DNA of 64,000 nucleotides from Streptomyces sp. NRRL F-6676 (GCF_000725625.1 NZ_JOHS01000001.1:496001-560000), one strand, 5' to 3'; positions 51,582 through 60,596 are shown, counted from the stretch's first letter. Notes: generated from the letters alone by a model not told the origin. Made by a program: numbers and translations.

Positions 51582-52901
51582 TCAGCCCTGGTAGGTGCGC
51601 AGCCGCAGGGTGGCCGTGGCCTCGTGGGCGGACATGCCCTCGCTCGCGGAGATGACCTCCACGGCCTCGGCGAGGAGCGGGGTCGCCTCCCGGGCGACGC
51701 GCTGGTAGGTGAGCGGCTTGAGGTAGCGCGAGACGGACAGCCCGGCGCTGTGCCTGGCACCGCCCGCGGTCGGCAGGGTGTGGTTCGTGCCGGCCATGCC
51801 CTTGTCCGAGTAGGCCACCGTGCTCCAGTGACCGAGGAAGAGGGAACCGTAGTTGTGCAGCGCGTCGTGGTACCAGTCGTCCTCGCCCGTGTGCACCTCC
51901 AGATGCTCGGGGGCGAACTCGTCCATGACCGCCACCGCGTCCTCCCGGCTGCCGACCAGGACGACCGAGCCGTAGTCGCGCCAGGCGGGGCCGCAGATGT
52001 CCCGCGTGGACAGGGTCGTCAGCTGTCGTTCGACCGCGGCGACGACATCCCGCCCCAGCCGTTCGGAGGTGGTGACGAGGGCGGCCGGGGACGTCGGCCC
52101 GTGCTCGGCCTGACCGAGCAGGTCCGCGGCGACGGCCTCGGCGTCGGCCGTCCCGTCCGCGAGCACGGCGACCTCGGAGGGGCCCGCGAGCAGGTCGATG
52201 GCGACCGTGCCGAACAGCTGGCGCTTGGCCTCGGCGACATAGGCGTTGCCCGCGCCGACGATCATGTCGACGGGTGGCCGGCCCAGCAGGCCGAACGCCA
52301 TGGCGGCCAGCGCCTGCACGCCTCCCAGGACGTAGAGGTGGTCGATCCCGGACAGGTGCGCGGCGTAGGTGACGGCGTCGTTGGCGCGGCCGTCCGGCTG
52401 CGGGGGCGTGCATCCCACCACCGTCGGGACGCCCGCCACCTTGGCGACGCCCACGGTCATGAACGCGCTGGCCGTGAGCGGGAAGCGCCCGGCCGGCAGA
52501 TACGCGCCGACCGCACCGACCGGAACGTAGCGCTGCCCGACCAGCAGCCCGGGGGCGATCTCCTCCTCGAAGTCCGTCAGATGCGCGCGCTGGAGCGCGG
52601 CGAAACGCCGGGTGCGCTCGGCACCGAGTTCGATCGCCTCCCGCAGGTCCTTCGGCAGCCGGTCGCCGCTGCGGGCCACCTCCGCCGCACCGAGTTCGAC
52701 CGGGCCGTCGGACTGGCCGTCCAGGGAGCTCGCGTAGCGGCGGATCGCGTCCATGCCATGGCGCTCGATGTCCGACAGCATCCGGCTGACGGTCTCGATC
52801 ACCTCGGGGTCGCGCTGGGCCGGGGGAGCGTCCACCTCGGGAGCCTTGAGCAGGGTGAATCGGCCGGCGAAGGCGGTGGTGAAGCGGTGGCTCAATTTCA
52901 T
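51582..52901 (-). CDS. Histidinol dehydrogenase paralogue (catabolic type)
   Basis: 439 aa from ATG 52901; ribosome site poor. It is homologous to HisD: MIVGAGNAYVAEAKRQLFG, IDLLAGPSEVAVLADG, LGQAEHGPTSPAALVT (zinc Gln and His), MDEFAPEHLEVH (catalytic Glu and His) and GTNHTLPTAGGARHS. It lies in a transport and degradation operon with no his genes, so histidine synthesis is unlikely. Paralogues such as HpsN oxidise other alcohols (e.g. sulfopropanediol) to acids in two NAD-dependent steps. It probably performs a four-electron oxidation of an imported polyol or amino alcohol. Divergent from a LysR gene. Confidence 0.87.
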   Translation of the reverse strand: MKLSHRFTTAFAGRFTLLKAPEVDAPPAQRDPEVIETVSRMLSDIERHGMDAIRRYASSLDGQSDGPVELGAAEVARSGDRLPKDLREAIELGAERTRRFAALQRAHLTDFEEEIAPGLLVGQRYVPVGAVGAYLPAGRFPLTASAFMTVGVAKVAGVPTVVGCTPPQPDGRANDAVTYAAHLSGIDHLYVLGGVQALAAMAFGLLGRPPVDMIVGAGNAYVAEAKRQLFGTVAIDLLAGPSEVAVLADGTADAEAVAADLLGQAEHGPTSPAALVTTSERLGRDVVAAVERQLTTLSTRDICGPAWRDYGSVVLVGSREDAVAVMDEFAPEHLEVHTGEDDWYHDALHNYGSLFLGHWSTVAYSDKGMAGTNHTLPTAGGARHSAGLSVSRYLKPLTYQRVAREATPLLAEAVEVISASEGMSAHEATATLRLRTYQG

Positions 52902-52930
52902 GCATCCGAGCCTGAAGCAGCACCTTCTCA

Positions 52931-52977
52931 AGGACAACCCCGAATTGTCCTCGGCATTCCATAGGGCCGCCCTATGG
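52931..52977. promoter_or_regulatory. Two LysR-type dyads between the hisD-like and lysR genes
   Basis: AGGACAA-n7-TTGTCCT (52931-52951) is a perfect dyad. CCATAGGGC-c-GCCCTATGG (52959-52977) is a perfect 19-bp palindrome holding an ATA-N9-TAT, T-N11-A type core. CACAAT (52978-52983), 6 nt before the LysR ATG, could be its -10 box. Layout fits a recognition and an activation site. Confidence 0.78.
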
Positions 52978-52989
52978 CACAATCCCGGC

Positions 52990-53907
52990 ATGCCTCCCTC
53001 CGCCGCCGCCGCGATCACCCTCAACCAGTTGCGGGCCTTCCTCGCCTCCGCACGGCTGGGCACGTTCTCCGCCGCCGCGGCCGAGCTGCGGACGACCCAG
53101 CCCTCCGTGTCGGAGCTGATCAAACGCATGGAGGAGCACTACCGGGTGCCCCTGTTCACCCGCGGCCCGCGCCGGCTGGTGCTGACCGCGGCGGGCCAGG
53201 AACTCCTGCCCTACGCCCAGCAGGCCACCGAGGCGGCCGACGGCGCCGACCGCGCCCTGCGCTCCCTGACCTCCCTCGACGGCGGCGTCGCCACCTTCGG
53301 CCTGCTGCGCAACGCCGACTACTACTTCCTGTCCGAACTGCTGGAGACCTTCCACGCCCGTCACCCCAGGGTGCGGCTGCGGATCGTCGGCCTGAACTCC
53401 GTCGAGGTCGCGGAAGCCGTCACCGCCGGGGACCTGGAGGCGGGGCTCGTCGTCCTGCCCATCGACGCCGAGGGGCTCGACGTCACTCCCCTCATGCGGG
53501 ACGAGGTCGTCTACACCTCCGCCGACCCCGAGCGCACGGCACGGCCCGTCACCATGGCCGACCTCGCCAAGGCGAACCTCATCCTCTACGACGCCCACTA
53601 CGGCTGGCGGGACCCCACCCGCCGCCAGCTCGCCGAACGCGCCCAGGTGGAGGGCGTCGTCCTCTCCGCGGCCATCGAGGTCGAGCACGTCGAATCCGCG
53701 CTGCACATCGTGGCCCGGGGAGCCGGCGACACGATCGTCTCCCGCGCGGTCTCCCGCAGCCGCACCTTCCCCGACACCCTCCACACCGTCGGCTTCGCGG
53801 AGCCCCTCTACGACACGATCGCGGTGGTCCGCAGACAGGGCTCGGTACTGTCACCGGCGACCCGGGAGATCACCCGCCTGGCCCGGCGGATGCTGCTGGC
53901 GCACTGA
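52990..53907 (+). CDS. LysR-family regulator
   Basis: 305 aa from ATG 52990. N-terminal helix-turn-helix ITLNQLRAFLASARLGTFSA and AELRTTQPSVSELIKRMEEH, with the usual VPLFTRGPRRLVLTAAG. The rest is the periplasmic-binding-protein-like effector domain. Divergent from the hisD-like operon, with two strong dyads between, so it most likely activates that operon in response to its substrate and represses itself. Confidence 0.9.
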   Translation: MPPSAAAAITLNQLRAFLASARLGTFSAAAAELRTTQPSVSELIKRMEEHYRVPLFTRGPRRLVLTAAGQELLPYAQQATEAADGADRALRSLTSLDGGVATFGLLRNADYYFLSELLETFHARHPRVRLRIVGLNSVEVAEAVTAGDLEAGLVVLPIDAEGLDVTPLMRDEVVYTSADPERTARPVTMADLAKANLILYDAHYGWRDPTRRQLAERAQVEGVVLSAAIEVEHVESALHIVARGAGDTIVSRAVSRSRTFPDTLHTVGFAEPLYDTIAVVRRQGSVLSPATREITRLARRMLLAH

Positions 53908-53929
53908 GGACAGCGGCGCGGTCCCGGCC

Positions 53930-54080
53930 CCGGTGAACGCGAAGGCCGCGGTGTTGCCGGCCCTGCCGCTCCGGTGGTCGTCGCCCCGGAAGCACTGCGC
54001 GGCGCAGCCCGTGCCGGAGTTCCACGCACCCTGGTACGTGACCGTGCCGGGTGTGCACGCGGTCTTGGCCGAGGTCCTGA
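53930..54080 (-). pseudogene. Fragment of a carbohydrate-binding jelly-roll domain
   Basis: On the minus strand one frame reads TYQGAWNSGTGCAAQCFRGD, then DDHRSGRAGNTAAFAFTGAG. This resembles the start of beta-jelly-roll modules attached to secreted glycosidases. It has no start, no rest of the fold and runs into the LysR 3' end. A remnant only. Confidence 0.4.
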
Positions 54081-54171
54081 CAGCCGCTAAGGTCCGGACC
54101 AGCCACGTCCCGGACGGGTCGCCGACCGGACGGGTTTCTGCTGTGCCGCTCCTACCCCTGTGAGGAAGCCG

Positions 54172-55479
54172 ATGGCAGGTCCGAACTCGACAAGCCGTTC
54201 CCACGCACCGGTGCGCGTGCGTGCACTCGTCGCCCTCGCTGCGGCCTGCGCGGCAGCCCTCGCCGCCACGGCGTCGACCGCCTCGGCGACCGCGCCGGCG
54301 CAGGCGGAGCCGCACGTGGCGGCCGTCGCGTCGGGTCCCGGCTATGTCGCGATGGGCAGTTCCTTCGCGGCCGGACCGGGGATTCCGCCCACGCAGGGCA
54401 GCGAGGGTGCCTCGGCATGCGCCCGCTCGGCCGTCAACTACCCGAGCATCGTGGCCCGTGAGACCGGGGCGAACCTCACGGACGTCTCGTGCAGCGGCGC
54501 GACGACCGCGAACGTGCTGACGACCGGTCAGTCCGGGCAGCCTCCGCAGGTGCGGGCCGTGACCTCGGAGACCCGCGTGGTCACCGTCACCATCGGTGGC
54601 AACGATGTCAACTACCTGGGCAGCATCAACGCCTACTCCTGTCAGACCGGCGGCGGCAACAACTGCGGCACGGTGGACCGGAACGCGATCGACCAGACCT
54701 TCCCCGCCCTGGCCGGACGGATCGAGAACGTCGTGCAGGCCGTCCGCGGCGCCGCACCACAGGCACACGTCTACCTGGTCAACTACTTCACCCTCCTGCC
54801 GGCCTCGGGGGTGTGCGCGAACGTCCCGCTGACCGATGACCAGGCGGCGTTCGAGCGGAGCATCGCCTCGCGCCTGGCCGAGGCCACCGCGACCGCGGCG
54901 AGCGCCACGGGGGCCACCCTGGTCGACCTGGCTGCCGCGAGCCGCGGGCACGACGCGTGCGCGGCGAGCCCGTGGGTGGAGTCGTACCGCCCGGCCGCCG
55001 GGCGTGTCACCTACCACCCGAACGAGGCGGGGATGAGAGCGGCGGCCGCACTCGTCGAGTCCGCTCTCGACTCCGGCGGCCAGACGGCCACGGTGACGTT
55101 CCGCTCGGGCATCGAGGGGAAGTGCGCCGACGTGCGGAACTCCGGCACCGCCGACGGCACGCCCGTACAGCTTTACGCCTGCAACGGCACAGGTGCGCAG
55201 CGATGGACGTACGTCCCCGGCGCGGGCGGCACGCTGCGGGCCCTGGGCCGCTGCCTCGACGTGAACGGCGGCGCGACCGCGAACGGGACCAAGGTCCAGC
55301 TCTGGACGTGCAACGGCACCGGCGCCCAGCGCTGGGTGACGGGCCCGGACTCCTCGCTGATCAACCCGCAGTCCGGTCGTTGCCTGGACGACCCGGGGAG
55401 TTCCACGGCGGACGGGACCCAGTTGCAGATCTACGACTGCAATGGCACGGCGGCCCAGCGCTGGACTCCGACCGCGTGA
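54172..55479 (+). CDS. Secreted SGNH/GDSL hydrolase with ricin-type lectin domain
   Basis: 435 aa from ATG 54172, with GAGGAA about 5 nt upstream; GTG 54160 is in frame. Residues 1-45 are a signal peptide. The SGNH domain spans about 50-295: GYVAMGSSFAAGPGI (Ser block), VTVTIGGNDVNY (Asn block), and PWVESYRPAAGRVTYHPNEAG with the catalytic His. A ricin-type beta-trefoil follows (about 305-435) with three Cys-containing repeats each ending QRW. It is an extracellular lipase/esterase or carbohydrate esterase targeted by the lectin domain. Monocistronic as far as seen. Confidence 0.9.
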   Translation: MAGPNSTSRSHAPVRVRALVALAAACAAALAATASTASATAPAQAEPHVAAVASGPGYVAMGSSFAAGPGIPPTQGSEGASACARSAVNYPSIVARETGANLTDVSCSGATTANVLTTGQSGQPPQVRAVTSETRVVTVTIGGNDVNYLGSINAYSCQTGGGNNCGTVDRNAIDQTFPALAGRIENVVQAVRGAAPQAHVYLVNYFTLLPASGVCANVPLTDDQAAFERSIASRLAEATATAASATGATLVDLAAASRGHDACAASPWVESYRPAAGRVTYHPNEAGMRAAAALVESALDSGGQTATVTFRSGIEGKCADVRNSGTADGTPVQLYACNGTGAQRWTYVPGAGGTLRALGRCLDVNGGATANGTKVQLWTCNGTGAQRWVTGPDSSLINPQSGRCLDDPGSSTADGTQLQIYDCNGTAAQRWTPTA

Positions 55480-55631
55480 CGCCGGCCCGTGTGACATGCG
55501 GCGGTCGGACGGACCCCGATCTCCTGGGCACCACCCCGGACCTTCGTCTGACCGGCTCGACCACCTGACAGCCCCTCGGCTTCCGGCCCTGGCCGGGCCG
55601 TACGCCGACGATCCGCAGCACGTTCCGCGTG

Positions 55632-56483
55632 TCACCGGGAACCCGCGGCCACCAGGGTCGCGGTGAGGGGTTCGAGTTCCGTGATCAGTTCGTCGAGTTC
55701 GGTGGAGGACAGGGCCTCGTAGGGCGGAGCGGCGAGTTCGTCGGTGAGCGTTTCGATGCGCTGTTTGGTCGTGCGGCCGGCGTCGGTGAAGCGCCCCTCG
55801 GTGTCGATGAGTCCCCGTTCGCGCATACCGCCCATGACCGCGGCCAGGCGCTCTTTCGGCAGGTGATGGACGCGTCCGAACGACTCCGGGGGATGGATGC
55901 CCTGTTCCAGGGCGGAGAGCAGGTGAGCCTCCGTGCCGCCGATGCGCGCGGCGACGAGAGCGGCGATGTGCCCGTCGCCGCGGTGCTCACGGAGCATCGT
56001 GGCGGAATGCCACAACCGGGCGACGGGTTCGCAGGGCACTTCGAGGCCGCGCATGCCGGCGTACATCACCCGGCCTTCGACGGGGGCGTTGGTCGCGGCC
56101 TTGGTGGCCAGGTCCGCGGCGCGCGCCAGGCCGGGAGAGCCGGCCACCTCGTCGCCGAGGATGCGGCGCAGGGAGGCCGCGCTGCCACGCTCCCGCGCGG
56201 CGACCGAGGCCTCGGGCGGGATCGTCTCCCATGCGCTGGGGATGTGCCGTGCGGCCTCCCCTTCGGCGAAGCTGTAGAAGGCCGCGTGCACGACGCGGGC
56301 CGGCACCCGCCCCAGGGGTGCGGCGCGGCTGGCGAAGTAGCCGTCCCAGTAAGTGCGGTGGCCGAGTGCGGCCAGTTCCTCGTTGCACTCGTCGGCGAAG
56401 TAGGTGACGAGGCAGATCGGCTCCAGGAGTTCGAACATGCGACGGGCGATGCGAGCCATCGGATGCGCGTGCGTGTTGCCCAC
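55632..56483 (-). CDS. SCO6745-family protein with HTH-like C-terminus
   Basis: 283 aa from GTG 56483, with GGAGGA 6 nt upstream. It resembles the actinobacterial SCO6745 family: RIARRMFELLEPICLVTYFA, YWDGYFASRAAPLG and AAFYSFAEGEAARHIPSAWE. The C-terminal 90 residues (GGMRERGLIDTEGRFTDAGR) look like a winged-helix of the MarR kind. Function not known; a regulatory or small-molecule role is often guessed. Not obviously linked to the neighbouring phosphonate genes. Confidence 0.75.
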   Translation of the reverse strand: MGNTHAHPMARIARRMFELLEPICLVTYFADECNEELAALGHRTYWDGYFASRAAPLGRVPARVVHAAFYSFAEGEAARHIPSAWETIPPEASVAARERGSAASLRRILGDEVAGSPGLARAADLATKAATNAPVEGRVMYAGMRGLEVPCEPVARLWHSATMLREHRGDGHIAALVAARIGGTEAHLLSALEQGIHPPESFGRVHHLPKERLAAVMGGMRERGLIDTEGRFTDAGRTTKQRIETLTDELAAPPYEALSSTELDELITELEPLTATLVAAGSR

Positions 56484-56804
56484 TGGGTCCTCCCTCGGTC
56501 GGATGTGCCGACTTGGACCGTCCGGCACACCGAAACTCATCGGCGAGCGAAGGGAAACCGGTGGCACTGGCACTGGCCACGGTTTGCGCGCGCATCCTTC
56601 ACGGCCCGGTCGGGGAACCGAACGCGGTCCCTTCGTGTCGCGCAGCCGGTCGCGCCTCGGCCGCCACCGGCCTGACCCCACTGGCGCGCGCCGCCGCCGG
56701 GCGGCCTGTTTCCGCCACCCCGCGGCACCCCGCGTCATCCCGTCCTTTGCCGCCGTGTGGAGGGCCCGCCAATGGCCAACCCGCGCGTCTGGGAGGATCC
56801 CTGC

Positions 56805-57560
56805 GTGGACTACCCGAACGACCAGGCCCCCGGCGCCCCCGTTCGCTCCGGGATTCCGGAGCACGGCCGCGTGCCGAAGTACTACGCCGTCAAGGCGCGG
56901 ATCGACCGTCTCGTGGCCGAGCTGGGGGAAGGCGGCGTCATCCCCACCGAGCGCGATCTCTCCGAGCGGTACGAGGTCGCCCGCGAGACGGTCCGGCAGG
57001 CTCTGCGTGAGCTCGTGCTGGAGGGCAAGCTGCGCCGGCAGGGGCGCGGCACCGTCGTCGCCGGCCCCAAGCTGGCCCAGCCGCTGTCGCTGGCCAGCTA
57101 CACCGAGGGCGTGCGCCGCCAGGGGCGTACGCCCGGCCGCGCGCTCGTGACCCTGGACCGCTTTCCCTGCCCCGACCCGCTCGCCGCCGAGACCGGCCTC
57201 ACACGCGGGGAGCCCGTCTGGCATCTGGAGCGCGTGCTGCTCGCGGACGAGGAGCGGGTCGGCCTGGAGAGCACCTACGTCGCCGTGGCGCGCGTCCCCG
57301 ATCTCGACACCGCCTTCGACCCCGACTCGTCCTTCTACGCCCATCTCGCCGGGCGGGGCATCGCCTTCGGTGACGCCGACGAACGCATCGAGACGGTGCT
57401 CGCCACCCCCCGCGAGGCCCTGCTCATCGGCACCCCGCCGGCTCTGCCCATGCTGCTCATCCACCGCGTCTCCCGCGACACGCAGGGCCGCCCGCTGGAG
57501 CGGGTGCGCACGCTGTACCGGGGGGACCGTTTCTCCTTCACCGCCCACCTGCGTGGCTGA
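56805..57560 (+). CDS. GntR-family regulator with UTRA domain (phosphonate locus)
   Basis: 251 aa from GTG 56805, behind GGGAGGA with 8 nt spacing; ATG 56772 (GGAGGG upstream) is the main alternative. I prefer the shorter form because the recognisable sequence begins DYPNDQAPGAPVRSGIPEHG. The winged helix is VIPTERDLSERYEVARETVR and QALRELVLEGKLRRQGRGT. The UTRA effector domain follows, with VWHLERVLLADEERVGLEST. HutC-type regulators bind GTCTAGAC-like dyads; GGGTCTAGCCC at 57605-57615 lies between it and the first phosphonate gene. Confidence 0.85.
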   Translation: MDYPNDQAPGAPVRSGIPEHGRVPKYYAVKARIDRLVAELGEGGVIPTERDLSERYEVARETVRQALRELVLEGKLRRQGRGTVVAGPKLAQPLSLASYTEGVRRQGRTPGRALVTLDRFPCPDPLAAETGLTRGEPVWHLERVLLADEERVGLESTYVAVARVPDLDTAFDPDSSFYAHLAGRGIAFGDADERIETVLATPREALLIGTPPALPMLLIHRVSRDTQGRPLERVRTLYRGDRFSFTAHLRG

Positions 57561-57589
57561 GACACGTCCTCGCTCACCGGCCAAATATG

Positions 57590-57615
57590 TAACGGTAAGA
57601 TAACGGGTCTAGCCC
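57590..57615 (+). promoter_or_regulatory. Candidate promoter and HutC-type operator of the phosphonate operon
   Basis: TAACGG is repeated 11 bp apart (57590-57595, 57601-57606) around TAAGAT (57596-57601), a possible -10 box. GGGTCTAGCCC (57605-57615) is a near-palindrome like the GGTCTAGACC core bound by many actinobacterial HutC/UTRA regulators. Confidence 0.5.
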
Positions 57616-57691
57616 AAACGTGATGGCCGGTTCACGCTCTCGTTGTCGGCCGGATTCCTTCGGTTCCCCGATGCCAAGGAGCGTTGCCGTC

Positions 57692-58816
57692 GTGAGAGTG
57701 ATAGTCGTCGGAGCCGGCGTGGTGGGCACCATGCACGCCTGGCACGCAATGGAACGCGGCCACGAGGTCGTACAGATCGAGCGCGAGACCGAGGCGCGCG
57801 GCGCCTCGCTGCGCAACTTCGGCCAGATCTGGGTGAGCGGCCGCGCGGGCGGCGAGGAACTGGAGACCGCGCTGCGGGCCCGGGAGCTGTGGGAGGAGAT
57901 CGGCGGCCGGATCCCGGCGCTCGGCTTCCGCCCGAACGGCTCGCTGACCCCGCTGCGCGGCGACCTGGAACGCGCCGTCGGCGAGGCGGCCGTCGCCCGC
58001 CCGGACGCCGCCGTCCGCGGCCACAAGCTCCTCACCCCCGGTGAGGCCCGCGCCCTCAACCCCGCCCTGCGCGGCGGGTTCGACGCCGCCCTGTACTGCG
58101 AGCGCGACGCCGCCGTCGAACCGCGCACCGCCCAGCTCGCCCTGCGCGCGGAGCTGCTGAAGTCCCCGCACTACACCTTCCTGCCCGGCCGCGAGGTCCG
58201 TGACGTCGTCGGCGAGCGGGCCGTTCGCGACGACCACGGCGACGTGCACACCGGCGACGTCGTCGTCCTCGCCACCGGCGCCTGGCTCGGCGGCCTCGTG
58301 CGCGAGCTGACCGGACCTGACCTGCCCGTGCGCAGGGTCCGCCTCCAGATGATGCAGACCGACCCCCTCGGCGAACCGCTGACCACCTCGGTCGCCGACG
58401 CCGACAGTTTCCGCTACTACCCCGCGTACCGCTCGCCCGCCCTGGACGAGCTGAACGCACGGCAGCCGCAGCCGGCCACGGCCGCGGAGCACCGGATGCA
58501 GCTGCTGATGGTCCAGCGCGCCGACGGCGGCCTGACCATCGGCGACACCCACGAGTACGAGCACCCTTTCGCCTTCGACACCGTCGAGGACCCCTACGAG
58601 CACCTCACCGGCGTCGTCGAGTCCCTCCTCGGCCGCCCGCTGCCGAGGATCCGCCGCCGCTGGGCCGGGGTGTACGCGCAGTGCACGGACACCAGCCGAG
58701 TCGTGCACCGCCAGCAGGTGCGCGAAGGCGTCTGGCTGGTCACCGGGCCCGGGGGGCGCGGCATGACCTGCTCGCCCGCGATAGCCGAGACCACCGCGAA
58801 CGAACTGAACTGGTGA
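57692..58816 (+). CDS. FAD-dependent oxidoreductase of the phosphonate-locus type
   Basis: 374 aa from GTG 57692, with AAGGAG about 11 nt upstream. N-terminal FAD motif RVIVVGAGVVGTMHAWHA; the DAO-like fold continues with GASLRNFGQIWVSGR, VVLATGAWLGGLV and VWLVTGPGGRGMTCSPAIAE. It belongs to the glycine/D-amino-acid oxidase group and to a subgroup I know beside phosphonatase-like hydrolases. It may oxidise the amino group or carbon of an aminophosphonate. First gene of a seven-gene operon. Confidence 0.87.
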   Translation: MRVIVVGAGVVGTMHAWHAMERGHEVVQIERETEARGASLRNFGQIWVSGRAGGEELETALRARELWEEIGGRIPALGFRPNGSLTPLRGDLERAVGEAAVARPDAAVRGHKLLTPGEARALNPALRGGFDAALYCERDAAVEPRTAQLALRAELLKSPHYTFLPGREVRDVVGERAVRDDHGDVHTGDVVVLATGAWLGGLVRELTGPDLPVRRVRLQMMQTDPLGEPLTTSVADADSFRYYPAYRSPALDELNARQPQPATAAEHRMQLLMVQRADGGLTIGDTHEYEHPFAFDTVEDPYEHLTGVVESLLGRPLPRIRRRWAGVYAQCTDTSRVVHRQQVREGVWLVTGPGGRGMTCSPAIAETTANELNW

Positions 58817-58821
58817 CCACC

Positions 58822-59541
58822 ATGACCACTGCGACCGCCACCCCGACAGCCCCCGACATCCGCCTCGCCGTCCTCGACATGGCCGGCACCACCGTCGCCG
58901 ACGGCGGCCTCGTCGAGCGCGCCTTCGACACCGCCGCCCGCGAGCTGGGCGTAGAGCCCGGCACCCCCGAGCACGCCGAGAAGCTCCACTACGTCCGCGC
59001 CACCATGGGCGAGTCCAAGATCTCCGTCTTCCGGCACCTGTTCGGCGACGAGGACCGCGCCCAGCGCGCCAACGCCGCCTTCGAGAAGGCGTACGGCGCA
59101 CTCGTCGACGCCGGACTGATCAGCCCGGTCCCCGGTGCCCGTGAGGCCGTCGAGGAACTCACCGCCGACGGCCGTACCGTGGTCCTGACCACAGGCTTCG
59201 CCCGGGTCACCCAGGACGCCGTCCTCGGCGCGCTCGGCTGGCGCGACCTGGTGCCGCTCACCCTGTGCCCCGCCGACGCGGGCGGCCGCGGACGGCCCTA
59301 TCCGGACCTGGTGCTGGAGGCGTTCCTGCGCACCGGGGCCGCCGACTCCCTCGCCCAGGTCGCCGTCGTCGGCGACACGTCGTACGACGTGCTCAGCGGC
59401 GTACGCGCCGGTGCGGGCCTGGTCGCGGGCGTGCGCACCGGGGCCCACGGCGACGACGCCTTCCGCGAGGCGGGCGCGACCCACGTGCTGGACTCCGTCG
59501 CCGACCTGCCCGCCCTCCTGCGGGGAGCAGCCGGCCGATGA
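58822..59541 (+). CDS. Phosphonatase-like HAD hydrolase (PhnX-like)
   Basis: 239 aa from ATG 58822; GTG 58813 overlapping the previous stop is an equally good coupled start. HAD nucleophile Asp19 is in AVLDMAGTTVADG, the same DxAGTT form as phosphonoacetaldehyde hydrolase. Lys66 in RATMGESKISVF sits where phosphonatases have their Schiff-base lysine. VVLTTGFARVTQDAVL and VAVVGDTSYDVLSGVRAGAG are HAD motifs II and IV. It probably cleaves the C-P bond of phosphonoacetaldehyde or a near analogue. Confidence 0.88.
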   Translation: MTTATATPTAPDIRLAVLDMAGTTVADGGLVERAFDTAARELGVEPGTPEHAEKLHYVRATMGESKISVFRHLFGDEDRAQRANAAFEKAYGALVDAGLISPVPGAREAVEELTADGRTVVLTTGFARVTQDAVLGALGWRDLVPLTLCPADAGGRGRPYPDLVLEAFLRTGAADSLAQVAVVGDTSYDVLSGVRAGAGLVAGVRTGAHGDDAFREAGATHVLDSVADLPALLRGAAGR

Positions 59542-60596
59542 GCACCCTCAGCGGCATCCGCTTCGACTCGGTCACCGTCGCCTACGACGGCAACGTCGTC
59601 CTGGACGCCCTCGACCTCACCGTGGGACCGGGCGAGGTCATGGCGCTGCTCGGGCCGTCCGGATCCGGCAAGACGACCGCGCTGCGGACGGTCGCCGGGT
59701 TCGTACGGCCCGCCTCCGGGCGGGTCTTCCTCGGCGAGCGGGACGTCACCGGCCTGCCCCCGCACCGGCGGGGCATCGGCATGGTCGTCCAGAGTTACGC
59801 CCTCTTCCCGCACATGCGGGTCGAGGACAACGTCGCCTTCGGTCTCAAGGCCCGCAAGACGCCCAGGGCCGAGATCCGCGAACGGGTCGGCGAGGCCCTG
59901 GAGATGACCGGCATGGCCGCCTACGCCCGCCGTCACCCGCGCGAGCTGTCGGGCGGCCAGCAGCAGCGCGTCGCCCTCGCGCGGGCCCTCGCCGTCCGGC
60001 CGGACGTCCTCCTGCTCGACGAGCCCCTGTCCGCTCTCGACGCCCAGCTGCGGTCGGGCATGCTCGCCGAACTGGCCCGGCTGCACCGTGAACTGCCCGA
60101 CGTGTCGATCCTCTACGTCACCCACGACCAGATCGAGGCGCTGACCCTCGCCGACCGGATCGCGGTGATGGACAAGGCCCGCCTCCGGGCGTGCGGCACC
60201 CCGCGCGAGCTGTACCGGGCGCCGGCCGACGCGTTCACGGCGTCCTTCGTGGGCGGCGCGAACCTGCTGCCCGTCATCGTGGCGGGCGGGGGAGTGGCCT
60301 TCGCCGGTGCCGAGATCAAGGTCGGCACGGCGGGCGCCGCGCCGGGTGCCTCCGCCACCCTGTGCGTCCGGCCGCACCTCGTCGGACTCGGTGACGGGCC
60401 CAACCGGCTCACCGGGACGGTGCGGGAGATCCAGTGGCGCGGGTCCACACACCGGCTGTACGTCGAGGTCGGCGGACACCAGGTCATGGCCGACGTGCGC
60501 GAGCTGAGGACTCCGCCGGTGCTGGGGGAGCGTGTGAGTGTGCACTTCGCGTCCGAGGACGCGGTGCTGCTGCCGGCCGGGGTGGACCATGGCTGA
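59538..60596 (+). CDS. ABC transporter ATP-binding protein (phosphonate/2-AEP type)
   Basis: 352 aa from ATG 59538, overlapping the previous stop (ATGA). Walker A GPSGSGKTTALRTVAG, signature ELSGGQQQRVALARALAV, Walker B DVLLLDEPLSALD and H-loop YVTHDQIEAL. The C-terminal TOBE-like region (about 280-350) is typical of importer ATPases of the PotA/FbpC group. With the next three genes it forms a full importer resembling 2-aminoethylphosphonate systems. Confidence 0.92.
   Translation: MSTLSGIRFDSVTVAYDGNVVLDALDLTVGPGEVMALLGPSGSGKTTALRTVAGFVRPASGRVFLGERDVTGLPPHRRGIGMVVQSYALFPHMRVEDNVAFGLKARKTPRAEIRERVGEALEMTGMAAYARRHPRELSGGQQQRVALARALAVRPDVLLLDEPLSALDAQLRSGMLAELARLHRELPDVSILYVTHDQIEALTLADRIAVMDKARLRACGTPRELYRAPADAFTASFVGGANLLPVIVAGGGVAFAGAEIKVGTAGAAPGASATLCVRPHLVGLGDGPNRLTGTVREIQWRGSTHRLYVEVGGHQVMADVRELRTPPVLGERVSVHFASEDAVLLPAGVDHG

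Noticed and set aside
51582..52901. Histidine biosynthesis hisD
   Set aside because: No other his genes; the operon is a transport and degradation unit, so a catabolic paralogue is more likely.
55660..55680. GGTTCGAGTTCC resembles a tRNA T-loop
   Set aside because: It lies inside a conserved reading frame, and no acceptor, D or anticodon stems are formed around it.
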